A stretch of DNA of 40,793 nucleotides from Oscillospiraceae bacterium (GTDB lineage Bacteria; Bacillota; Clostridia; Oscillospirales; Oscillospiraceae), in contig JAJQEJ010000023.1 of NCBI GenBank assembly GCA_021201735.1, positions 1 to 40,793 on the forward strand, written 5' to 3'. The translations under genes and the position numbers were made by a program. Shown here piece by piece: positions 18,299 to 26,532 of the stretch. Each line of letters begins with the position of its first letter. The first letter of the stretch is position 1. The notes beneath the pieces are model-generated. The model saw nothing but the letters and a program-made list of their open reading frames with translations. It had not been told where the DNA came from and did no database searches.

Positions 18299-21200
18299 GC
18301 GGCGTGACGATCCGTGATGTGGAGATCGATGATATTACAATCGTTGCCGCTTACAATGCGGGCGGTCTGGTCGGGAGCGCAGAGGCCAGCACTGTGATTG
18401 AAAACGTAAACGTGAACAGTGGCAGTGTGCGGGGGAATACCGCCACCACCAGCTACTATCTGGGCGGCGTTGTGGGATTGCTGTCCAGCAGTACCATAAC
18501 CATGTGCGCAAACTACGCCGACGTGGAAGGGTCGTATGGTGTCGGTGGCCTGCTGGGGGCATACTGGGTCTACGCGCAGATCACCTACTGCTACAATGTC
18601 GGCAGCGTAAAGTCAACCGCCACGCCGAGTTTATCCTCAAATCCGTACATGGCCGCCACGGGCGGGCTGATCGGTTCCACTTATTTGTATGCATCAACCG
18701 GCCTGATTGCATACTGCTTCAACAGGGGTGATATATCCGGAACCAACCAATACATAGGCGGTCTTTTGGGCGCGACGGAGAGCTTAACGGCTGCGGCAAG
18801 CAACAGCAAGGTGACCATCTACAACTGCTACAACACCGGCTCGGTCACAAGTACCTGCCCATCTTCCAATAGTTATGTCGGCGGGTTTTTGGGTTATCCG
18901 CACGTTGCGCCGGGGTCAGTATATCTGAACTATAACGCGGGCAAGGTCACAGGGTCCAGCAATGCATATGCAGGCGGATTTTCAGGTTGGCTGTCGAACG
19001 TCACATCCATGTATTACAACTTCTGGCTGGAATCTTCCGCCGCTTCCGCAACAGGCAATGCACTCTCCGCTGACACCTCGGAAGCGCTAAAATCCTTTAC
19101 GGAGCCAGCGGATATGATCGAGCAGATGCGTGCGTATACGAAGGGCTCAACGGGAAGCGCCTTTGTCGCCGACCGAAAAGACATCAACGGCGGCTACCCT
19201 GTTTTGGCCTGGCAGGTCTGCATAGACGGGCACGATTACACGGACACTGTGGTACCGCCCACCTGTACGGAGGCGGGCTATACCCTGCACACCTGCATCG
19301 ATTGCGGCTATTCCTACCAAGACAGCAGCATAGCGGCAACGGGGCACAGCTTCGATTACCCCCATGGCACGGTCGTGGTTGCACCGACCTGCTCTTCCAC
19401 AGGCAGTGCCACATACACCTGCACAGTCTGTGGCGAGGAGACGACAGGGACGCTGGCTAAGATCGCCCACACGTATGAGGAGACTGTCATTCCGCCAACC
19501 TGCACAGATCAGGGCTATACGGTGTTTACCTGCACCGTCTGCGCGGAAGATACGGAGGGCCACGCCTATACCGGCGCTTACACAGCGGCAACGGGCCACC
19601 AATATGACGCGGGCGAGCGGGCAGAACCCACATGCACCGAGATGGGCTCCGTATACTACACCTGCACCGTAGCGGGCTGCGGCCATGTGGAGACCGAGAC
19701 GCTGCCCGCCCTTGGCCACTACTTTGTCGACGGGGTGTGTACGCGGGAGGGTTGCGGCGCGACCACATCCGACGCGTGCTATGAACTGGAGCTGCTTGTC
19801 CGGCCAGAGCAGGCGGAGCAGAGCGCCGCTGTCAGCCTCACAGCGCAGGACGGTACACTTGTGCAGCCCGATGCGCAAACCGGGCGCTATCTGCTGGAGA
19901 ACGCCTCAACCTATCAATATACCATTACGGCGGATCATTATCAGACGCTGACTGGGGTTATCTCCGGCATTGACGAGACCTGGGCGACGTGGGAAGTGGA
20001 TGAAGGTGCCATCGCGTGCTATACCATGACCGCTACCCTTGTGCCCACCAGCAATCCCGTCCAATTCACCGGTGGGAAGATCACCGTGTACGTTGGCGGC
20101 AATGAGGTTACGGAGACAGATGTCCCCTATGGAGAGGATCTGGCGTTTTCTGTTGACCCCGGGACGGACCGCTGGATCTCAGGTATGGACGCCGTGATAG
20201 AAGCCGCCACACAATGTGACGACGTGTGGAATGGCCAGATAGCCACCCAATATGGCGGCGGGGACGGTACCGAAGCGAGTCCGTATATCATCTCCGCCGG
20301 TGACCAGCTTGCCTGTCTTGCGCTGAAGGTCAACTCCGGTATCAGCTATGAGGGCGCCTATTTCAGACTGGATGCCAACCTCGATCTGAATGGGCGCGAT
20401 TGGACGCCAATTGGGTACTCCGGTACAGAGGATCAGCCCTTTATGGGTAGCTTTGACGGCAATGGCCATATCATACGCAACCTCCAAATAGTTTCAACCG
20501 TGTCCTACAAGCCCGTGGCGCTGTTCGGTTATTTAGACGGCGCAACCGTGGAGAATCTCGGGCTTGCAGCCTGTTCTGTCAGTAGCCTCTACCGCGCTGC
20601 GGGGTTAGCCGCAGTGGCCGCAGACAGCACGATTGACGGCTGCTGGGTCACGGGCAGTATCAGTCTCGTAAGCACGTCCGCCAACGCTGCCGGCGGTATT
20701 GTGGCCTATGCCTCTGATTCCAGTATACAAAACACATGGAACGGCGCCGCAATCAGCAGCCCCGGCGGCGACATTGGCGGCATCGGCGGCTGGCTTGCGG
20801 CCTGTGATCTGAGCGCATGCTGGAATGTGGGCGCAATCACAAGCGCCACCCGGATCAACGCCCAAGGCGGTATCGCCGGGAGATGTTCTTCCGGGATCAT
20901 CTCCGATTGCTATAATATAGGCAGCGTGAGCGCGAGCGGCTCCTATAGCACCAGCGTGTCCTATGACAGCAACTTCATCTATCTGGTCGGCACGGGCGGG
21001 ATACTCGGCGCGGTCGGCGCAAACACGACCATCCAAGGCTGCTACAACGCCGGTTCTGTCTATGCGGAGAGCGGCCGCGCCGGAGGAATCGCGGGTAATA
21101 TCTACGTTACGGGTATCAACCCTGTGGATCTGTATGAATGCTATAACATAGGGGACATCAGGATTCTCAATACCAGCGGCTATGCGGGCGGGCTGGTTGG

Positions 21201-24200
21201 CCGGGCGTCCGGGAGCTGTGTCACGATCCAAAACGGCTACAGTGCAGGCGCGCTTTCCGGCTCGGCCGGCCAGGGCGGCATCATCGGACGTGCCGATTCC
21301 AGTATCATCGACAACTGTTACGCCCTCACCGGGACGGCGGACGTGGAGGTATATGCCAGCACAAACGCCACCCTTTCCAATTATGGCTTTCAAACGGAAG
21401 CCGAGATGCGGGATGTCACATTTCTGATCCTCTTTGGTGCTGACACTGCATTTGCAGAGGATATTTATTGGAATAACAACGGCCTGCCCGTTTTATCCTG
21501 GCAGGCAGAGCGTCCTGTGGTGTTTGGGGAATACGAGTCGCTCCCTGTGCTGTACGACGAGGACACGGGTCTTTATGTGATCGAAAACATCACCTGCCCG
21601 GTCGAAGTGCGGATACGTGCGCTCACCTCTGTCACGGAGAAACGGATCACCTTTTCCGTTGAACCGGCCGCACGGGTTGCGGCAAGCCTTTCCATTGCCG
21701 TTCTGGACAGCAGTGGCGTGCAGATTGCGCATGTGGAAGACAGCGCCACAAGCTTTCTCCTGACCGTTGGCGAAACCTATTCCTATGTCATTACGGCGGA
21801 TGGTTTCCTCACGGCCACGGGCAGCCTTGCGGTGACGGATAGCAGTGGCTATTTGGTGAGTATTCGCCTGCAGGAGAGCGAGGCCTCTTATCTTGTCAGC
21901 TTTGAGAGCAACAGCCGGTTTTTGGGCATTTATAATCTGGACGCGGAAGCCATCACCGAAGCGAACGTGACGCGCGGCGGTACGCTGGACTTTGCGATTG
22001 TACCGGATGAGGGCTATGAGATTGTCAGTGTGCGCGCGGCAGATTCCGAAAGCGCCTTTGATTTATGGGATGGCACCACCGTGGATACCGCCTGGTACGA
22101 CACCTATCACACAGCGTACACCATCAGCACCGCGGCGGGACTTGCGGGTCTCAGCCAGCTTGTAAAGGATGGGGTGGCCGATTTCTCCGGCGTCACACTG
22201 TATTTGGACGCTGATCTAGACATGACAGCGGGTTCATTTATCCCAATCGGTTATGCGAAAAGCGCTTATATAACGTCAGACAGGCCGTTTCAGGGTACGT
22301 TTGACGGGCAGGGGCATACCGTCACACTGGCAATGGCAAACGTCTCGACCGTCAACTATCTCGGCCTGTTTGGTTACGTCAGAGGCGGCACCGTGAAAAA
22401 TGTCACCGTGGACGGCACCATTCGCAGCTGGTCGACCGCCGCGGGTGTGGTACATACGGCAATCAACAGCACGATAGAAAACTGCACCAACCGCGCCGAC
22501 GTCAGCTGCACCGGCAAAAATATGGGGGTCGGGGGCATTGTACACACCGCATCAGGGAAAACAGAAATCATCCACTGTTATAACGCCGGCAGCATGACCG
22601 GGGGTATGAACATCGGCGGGATTGTGTCCGTCTTTTCTTCCACGGCGTATGACGGGGTGAGCGCGTATGGCCTCACCATTCAGGGCTGCCATAACGCGGG
22701 CACGCTGACCGCGAGCAATAGCGGGCACGCGGTCGGCACAGGCGGTATCATCGCAAATGTGGCGTCGGGCCCGGTTACGCTGGATTCCTGCGCCAATAGC
22801 GGTACCCTTTACAGTTCCGCGTCGTGGATCGGCGGGCTGATCGCCAGAGGAGATACCGCGAACATCTCCATCACCAACTGTTACAATACCGGAACCCTCT
22901 ACTGCACAAAACCCGGAACCGGTATTTACGCGGGCTCCAACTATGTCGGCGGGCTACTGGGCACCACGGTGACGGGTATCACCGTGGAAAACTGCTATAA
23001 TGCGGGCGGTATCTACTTTACAAGCGGCTCTGGGGGTTATGTCGGCTCACTGGTTGGGTATATGTCTCCGGGTACCCTCAGCAATTTCCTGAACAATTAT
23101 TGGCTTTCCGGAACCGCCTCCTTACCCGTCGGGACCGACGCGGGCCACGAAATGATTTATGATGCGCGCCATATTCAGCTCGTCAGCGCGGACGAGCTGA
23201 CCGCACTGTATATCACCCTGGGTGACAGCAACTGGCGGCTGGGTTCGCTGTACGACAACGGCGGGTATCCTGTTTTGGTGGACGCACCTGGTGTTTCCAA
23301 CCCCGGTGTTTTGGCGGGCTATATCGCCAATGGCGTTGGCCTTTATACCCTCTCCGATTTGGAACAGGATGAGACGGTATACATCACCATCGCAAAATCC
23401 GTCGATTCGGTAACGCTTGACGAACAGGCGCTGGCGCTGTACATTGGGGATATGGCGGCACTGACCGCCACGCTGCAAGGCGAGGAAACACAGGCCTGGA
23501 TTGTGACGTGGTCGAGCAGTGACGAGCGCGTCGCTACGGTCGGGGCAACGGGTGTTGTGTTTGCGGTCGGCAGCGGAACCGCCGTGATTACAGCCACCGC
23601 AGGCAGCCATAGCGCATCCTGCAATGTAACTGTGACGGCACATACCTATTCCGTCACGCTTGATGCCGGATTGCAAGGACCGGACACCGCGACACAGGGC
23701 GCGCCATATACGGGCTACATTGAAAACTATGACGGGGATCAATGGCGCTATGTGGTGACCTATACCGTAAGCGGTGAAACGGCGGAAGCGGAGGTCGACG
23801 CATCCGGCAACTTCACGATACCGGAATACGACGTTTTGGGCGATATCACAGTTAGCCTGCAGACGTCGCCACGGCTGCTGACCATCCTCTTCCTCGACAG
23901 AGAGGGCGAAACCATCGCGGAAGAATATGTGGAGATCAACGGCGTGCTCCGCAACGTTCCGGAGGCTCCGGTAGTCGCTTACCACGACTTTTCCGGTTGG
24001 TACGACGGTGTGCAGTTATATGAATCCGCCGCACTGCTCGGTCTCCAATGCAGCACAGATGTGATCTATGTGGCAAGCTATACCCCCCAAACGTATACCG
24101 CGTCCCTGGGCAGCGGTCTGTACAGCGAGGCGGTGCCGGTATACGGCACCGATTATATCGGTTCGATTACGGACTTCGACGCCGCGGCAAATGAATACAC

Positions 24201-25185
24201 CCTGACCTACACCGTGACTTACACCATAAACGGCGTGAGCGCCACGGCCCAAGTGAACGCAGACGGCACCTTCACCATACCGGGTGACGAGATCAAAGGC
24301 GACGTGGACGTGGTGCTGGATGTCACTGTCAAGCAGTTCACCGTGACATTTCTGAACAAAGATAGCGGAACACTGGCAGCCTATACCATAGATAGCGGCG
24401 GTAGCGTCTCGGAAATCCCAGACGCCCCGGAGGTTTCATATTATGACTTTGCCGGGTGGCGTGATGGCGCAGCGGTATATGGAAACGACGATATTCTGGC
24501 GTTCGAAATCAGGCGCGATATTGTGTTCACTGCCGCTTACAGTGGCAAGACATATCGGGTTACCCTGGGTGACGGACTCAGCGGCGAAGCTACCGCCACC
24601 TACGGGGTTTCATATGTGGGCTGCATCAGCGACTATGACGCGGAGAACAACAGCTATGCCATTGAGTATTCGATCGGCGACAATCTTGTTATCATTGCCC
24701 CCGATGATAACGGCACGTTTGTGATACCGGGTAGCCGTATCATTGGGGATCTGGCCATCACCCTCGATCGCAACCGGGCAACGCCAATCATAAATGTCGA
24801 TGAAAATTTCGTTACCGGCTATGCGCTCGTCACGATCAGCGGCGGGGATGCCGTAAGTTACTGCTACGAGGGCAGTGCCATGTTCTATGTGGAACGCTAC
24901 GGCGCGTTTGCGTATTTGGTCGCGGGTGCCCCAACCGTGGATGAGGCACAGGCCGGCATCACCAGCAGTGACACGGCGGCACAGACAATTGAGGAAAGCT
25001 TTAACGTCAACGGCGATGCCGCAGGTGATGTCAACCTGAAAGACCTGCTGGTTGCGGCGGCTTGCTACAGCTTGGACTACAGCGTTACGCAGTACATAGA
25101 GATATACCTGCGCGCAGACGTGGATGAAGACAGACGCATCACCGTCAGCGATGTGGCCGCGGTCTTTGCATATTTAATGCAGTAA
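18268..25185 (+). CDS. Main part of the giant GLUG / Cys-repeat / Ig / dockerin protein
   Basis: About 2,305 residues in the shifted frame; in-frame starts exist upstream (for example 18088) but code there is out of register. It opens in a GLUG region (to about 19200). Five Cys-rich repeats follow at 19215-19770 (pattern PTCTEAGY...CxxCG...ATGH). Two further GLUG regions open with 'DVWNGQ' (20218) and 'DLWDGT' (22070). A group-2 bacterial Ig domain (23398-23640; 'VTWSSSDERVATV') and three alternating copies of an 80-residue beta module with InlB-like repeats ('HDFSGWYDG', 'YDFAGWRDG') come next. The C-terminus has the same pre-dockerin module as the 633-residue adaptor ('FVTGYALVTISGG') and a two-loop dockerin (DVNLKDL and ADVDEDRRITVSDV). 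It would dock onto one of the neighbouring cohesin-like domains. No catalytic domain was seen; it is inferred to be adhesin cargo. Confidence 0.82.
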   Translation, partial: YGIGGLAGGVSGVTIRDVEIDDITIVAAYNAGGLVGSAEASTVIENVNVNSGSVRGNTATTSYYLGGVVGLLSSSTITMCANYADVEGSYGVGGLLGAYWVYAQITYCYNVGSVKSTATPSLSSNPYMAATGGLIGSTYLYASTGLIAYCFNRGDISGTNQYIGGLLGATESLTAAASNSKVTIYNCYNTGSVTSTCPSSNSYVGGFLGYPHVAPGSVYLNYNAGKVTGSSNAYAGGFSGWLSNVTSMYYNFWLESSAASATGNALSADTSEALKSFTEPADMIEQMRAYTKGSTGSAFVADRKDINGGYPVLAWQVCIDGHDYTDTVVPPTCTEAGYTLHTCIDCGYSYQDSSIAATGHSFDYPHGTVVVAPTCSSTGSATYTCTVCGEETTGTLAKIAHTYEETVIPPTCTDQGYTVFTCTVCAEDTEGHAYTGAYTAATGHQYDAGERAEPTCTEMGSVYYTCTVAGCGHVETETLPALGHYFVDGVCTREGCGATTSDACYELELLVRPEQAEQSAAVSLTAQDGTLVQPDAQTGRYLLENASTYQYTITADHYQTLTGVISGIDETWATWEVDEGAIACYTMTATLVPTSNPVQFTGGKITVYVGGNEVTETDVPYGEDLAFSVDPGTDRWISGMDAVIEAATQCDDVWNGQIATQYGGGDGTEASPYIISAGDQLACLALKVNSGISYEGAYFRLDANLDLNGRDWTPIGYSGTEDQPFMGSFDGNGHIIRNLQIVSTVSYKPVALFGYLDGATVENLGLAACSVSSLYRAAGLAAVAADSTIDGCWVTGSISLVSTSANAAGGIVAYASDSSIQNTWNGAAISSPGGDIGGIGGWLAACDLSACWNVGAITSATRINAQGGIAGRCSSGIISDCYNIGSVSASGSYSTSVSYDSNFIYLVGTGGILGAVGANTTIQGCYNAGSVYAESGRAGGIAGNIYVTGINPVDLYECYNIGDIRILNTSGYAGGLVGRASGSCVTIQNGYSAGALSGSAGQGGIIGRADSSIIDNCYALTGTADVEVYASTNATLSNYGFQTEAEMRDVTFLILFGADTAFAEDIYWNNNGLPVLSWQAERPVVFGEYESLPVLYDEDTGLYVIENITCPVEVRIRALTSVTEKRITFSVEPAARVAASLSIAVLDSSGVQIAHVEDSATSFLLTVGETYSYVITADGFLTATGSLAVTDSSGYLVSIRLQESEASYLVSFESNSRFLGIYNLDAEAITEANVTRGGTLDFAIVPDEGYEIVSVRAADSESAFDLWDGTTVDTAWYDTYHTAYTISTAAGLAGLSQLVKDGVADFSGVTLYLDADLDMTAGSFIPIGYAKSAYITSDRPFQGTFDGQGHTVTLAMANVSTVNYLGLFGYVRGGTVKNVTVDGTIRSWSTAAGVVHTAINSTIENCTNRADVSCTGKNMGVGGIVHTASGKTEIIHCYNAGSMTGGMNIGGIVSVFSSTAYDGVSAYGLTIQGCHNAGTLTASNSGHAVGTGGIIANVASGPVTLDSCANSGTLYSSASWIGGLIARGDTANISITNCYNTGTLYCTKPGTGIYAGSNYVGGLLGTTVTGITVENCYNAGGIYFTSGSGGYVGSLVGYMSPGTLSNFLNNYWLSGTASLPVGTDAGHEMIYDARHIQLVSADELTALYITLGDSNWRLGSLYDNGGYPVLVDAPGVSNPGVLAGYIANGVGLYTLSDLEQDETVYITIAKSVDSVTLDEQALALYIGDMAALTATLQGEETQAWIVTWSSSDERVATVGATGVVFAVGSGTAVITATAGSHSASCNVTVTAHTYSVTLDAGLQGPDTATQGAPYTGYIENYDGDQWRYVVTYTVSGETAEAEVDASGNFTIPEYDVLGDITVSLQTSPRLLTILFLDREGETIAEEYVEINGVLRNVPEAPVVAYHDFSGWYDGVQLYESAALLGLQCSTDVIYVASYTPQTYTASLGSGLYSEAVPVYGTDYIGSITDFDAAANEYTLTYTVTYTINGVSATAQVNADGTFTIPGDEIKGDVDVVLDVTVKQFTVTFLNKDSGTLAAYTIDSGGSVSEIPDAPEVSYYDFAGWRDGAAVYGNDDILAFEIRRDIVFTAAYSGKTYRVTLGDGLSGEATATYGVSYVGCISDYDAENNSYAIEYSIGDNLVIIAPDDNGTFVIPGSRIIGDLAITLDRNRATPIINVDENFVTGYALVTISGGDAVSYCYEGSAMFYVERYGAFAYLVAGAPTVDEAQAGITSSDTAAQTIEESFNVNGDAAGDVNLKDLLVAAACYSLDYSVTQYIEIYLRADVDEDRRITVSDVAAVFAYLMQ

Positions 25186-25203
25186 AAAAATTGCCCCACA
25201 GAA

Positions 25204-25251
25204 AACAGCAGACGTCAGCGGCCCAATATGGGTTGGCTGGCGTCTGCTGTT
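25204..25251. terminator. Strong hairpin closing the adhesin cluster
   Basis: AACAGCAGACGTCAGC (25204-25219) pairs with 25236-25251, 16 bp with one G-T pair. A seven-A run at 25185-25191 gives a U-run on the opposite strand, so the element may work in both directions. It marks the boundary between the adhesin cluster and the tRNA genes. Confidence 0.7.
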
Positions 25252-25278
25252 TCATTAGGATTAAGCGGTAAAACGAAC

Positions 25279-25314
25279 AAAATCACCCAAAAACCGAAGT
25301 TTTTAGGTGATTTT
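25279..25314 (-). terminator. Terminator of the tRNA cluster
   Basis: Read on the - strand, AAAATCACC...AAAAAC, loop TTCG, then GTTTTT...GGTGATTTT form a hairpin with one mismatch, directly after the CCA end of tRNA-Val and followed by T-rich sequence. Confidence 0.7.
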
Positions 25315-25315
25315 A

Positions 25316-25391
25316 TGGTGGAGACAACAGAACTCGAATCTGTGACCTTCCGCGTGTGAGGCGGACGCTCTACCGGCTGAGCTATGCCTCC
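25316..25391 (-). tRNA. tRNA-Val (anticodon CAC)
   Basis: On the - strand the gene starts GGAGGCATAGCTCAG. Its anticodon stem TCCGC/GCGGA frames the loop CTCACAC, giving anticodon CAC. The T arm reads 'GGTTCGA'-like (GATTCGAGTT). The acceptor arm GGAGGCA pairs with TGTCTCC, the discriminator is A, and CCA is encoded (25316-25318). It is the last of three tRNA genes read leftward. Confidence 0.95.
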
Positions 25392-25397
25392 ATATGG

Positions 25398-25472
25398 TGG
25401 TGACCCGTACGGGAATCGAACCCGTGTTACCGCCGTGAAAGGGCGGTGTCTTAACCGCTTGACCAACGGGCC
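25398..25472 (-). tRNA. tRNA-Glu (anticodon TTC)
   Basis: On the - strand it starts GGCCCGTTGGTCAAGCGG. The loop CTTTCAC between CCGCC and GGCGG gives anticodon TTC. The T arm is ACACGGGTTCGATTCCCGT and CCA is encoded. Only 6 bases separate it from tRNA-Val, so they share a transcript. Confidence 0.96.
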
Positions 25473-25544
25473 CTGTGACCGCGCGGGAATGAAATCCAAA
25501 CGCGGGGGATTCCGACGGCGCTTACGCGCCGATCAGAATGCACA

Positions 25545-25621
25545 TGGTAGCGGCAACTGGATTCGAACCAGTGACACTCCGGGTATGAACCGAATGCTCT
25601 AGCCAACTGAGCTATGCCGCC
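25545..25621 (-). tRNA. tRNA-Met, elongator type (anticodon CAT)
   Basis: On the - strand it starts GGCGGCATAGCTCAG. The anticodon loop TTCATAC gives CAT, and CCA is encoded. The first acceptor pair is present as a G-U pair and the sequence resembles Firmicutes elongator tRNA-Met rather than the initiator. A tRNA-Ile2 (lysidine type) is a less likely alternative. It is the first gene of the cluster; 72 bases separate its CCA from tRNA-Glu. Confidence 0.92.
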
Positions 25622-25686
25622 GTATCGCCCCGCAAAAGCAGGGCGGGGATATTTAGTATACCCGAAAAAAGATGGTCTGTCAAGCG

Positions 25687-25899
25687 TTATGCCGACGCCT
25701 CGCCATCCGCCTTTGGAGACTCCTCCACCGTACCGAATGTTTTCCCGTTATAGGTCAGGCAAGACTTGCACATACGATGGGGAAGGCGGAATGCACCGCA
25801 CTTGGGGCAGGTGGTAACACCGGGGGTCTGTAACTTCCAGACGGTGCTGCGGCGCTTGTTTCTGCGCTGCTTTGATACTTTACTCTTTGGGACTGCCAT
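25687..25899 (-). CDS. rpmF: 50S ribosomal protein L32
   Basis: 70 residues. Ribosomal protein of the large subunit. It opens with the typical basic MAVPKSKVSKQRRNKRR segment and has a zinc ribbon from Cys31, Cys34 (CPKCG), Cys44 and Cys47 (CKSC), so this is the zinc-binding form. The C-terminus is extended by about 15 acidic residues compared with minimal forms. A strong ribosome site (AGGAGGTG) lies 6 bases before ATG. It is 43 bases downstream of yceD, the conserved bacterial pairing. The plsX gene that often follows is not here; tRNA genes follow instead. Confidence 0.97.
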   Translation of the reverse strand: MAVPKSKVSKQRRNKRRSTVWKLQTPGVTTCPKCGAFRLPHRMCKSCLTYNGKTFGTVEESPKADGEASA

Positions 25900-25942
25900 G
25901 ATAACACCTCCTCACATCATTCCATACCCTTGCAGGCAAGGG

Positions 25943-26443
25943 CTATTCGTCACTATCCAAAAGCTGCGCAAGGGCAGCCAAACGTGGATCCGGTTCCGGC
26001 TTGCAGGCGCACGGCCCTTCATTCAGGTCCGCGCCGCACTGCGGGCAGAGGCCCTTGCAGTCCTCGCTGCAGAGATGCTTTGCATCGAGCGCGAGCACAA
26101 CCGCCGTGGTAAACACCTCGTCCAAATCAATCGCCCCGTCCTCCAGCGGTAAAATCGTATCGCTCTCTTCCTCTTCCAGATGTTCAGAGAGCATAAATTC
26201 CACCGGCACACGCATCTCTTTTTCCATCGGCTTGAGGCAGCGGTCGCAGGGGAGATCCAGAATACTCTCCGCCACGCCCTCCAGCAGCAACACATCCGCC
26301 TGATTGCGCACGCGCCCCGATACGGCGATAGGCTGGGCAAAGGGGCGGTCACCGAAAAACTCCATCCCCGACAGGTCAAGACAAAATGAAAAACGTTTCT
26401 CCGCACCGCTGCTGTGCAGTATCTCCTGAAGGTTTAAACGCAT
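25943..26443 (-). CDS. yceD: YceD/DUF177 family protein
   Basis: 166 residues. Members of this family are linked to 23S rRNA accumulation and almost always precede rpmF, as here. The protein carries the family core 'LPCDRCLKPMEKEM' in the middle and a second Cys cluster 'HLCSEDCKGLCPQCG' near residue 130-145, which may bind a metal. The ATG start follows an AAGGAG site. It is driven by the strong promoter at 26474-26502 and forms an operon with rpmF. The exact molecular role is not settled by the sequence. Confidence 0.92.
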   Translation of the reverse strand: MRLNLQEILHSSGAEKRFSFCLDLSGMEFFGDRPFAQPIAVSGRVRNQADVLLLEGVAESILDLPCDRCLKPMEKEMRVPVEFMLSEHLEEEESDTILPLEDGAIDLDEVFTTAVVLALDAKHLCSEDCKGLCPQCGADLNEGPCACKPEPDPRLAALAQLLDSDE

Positions 26444-26473
26444 GCTGTTCTCCTTTTAGACGGTACAGCGGAT

Positions 26474-26502
26474 ATTATACCGAAAATTCCGCTCCGTGTC
26501 AA
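26474..26502 (-). promoter_or_regulatory. Consensus sigma-A promoter for yceD-rpmF
   Basis: Read on the - strand: TTGACA (26497-26502), a 17-bp spacer and TATAAT (26474-26479). Both hexamers match the vegetative consensus exactly, consistent with high expression of a ribosomal-protein operon. Confidence 0.92.
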
Positions 26503-26532
26503 ACATTTTCGCACTAAATTCATACAACATTT

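Noticed and set aside
19215-19770. Zinc-finger DNA-binding domain
   Set aside because: The CxxC units lie in an exported protein between GLUG regions and lack basic DNA-contact residues.
25316-25400. tRNA-Val 3' end as an integration site for the adhesin cluster
   Set aside because: No second copy of the tRNA 3' end was seen in the cluster, and no integrase, relaxase or phage gene is present in the window.
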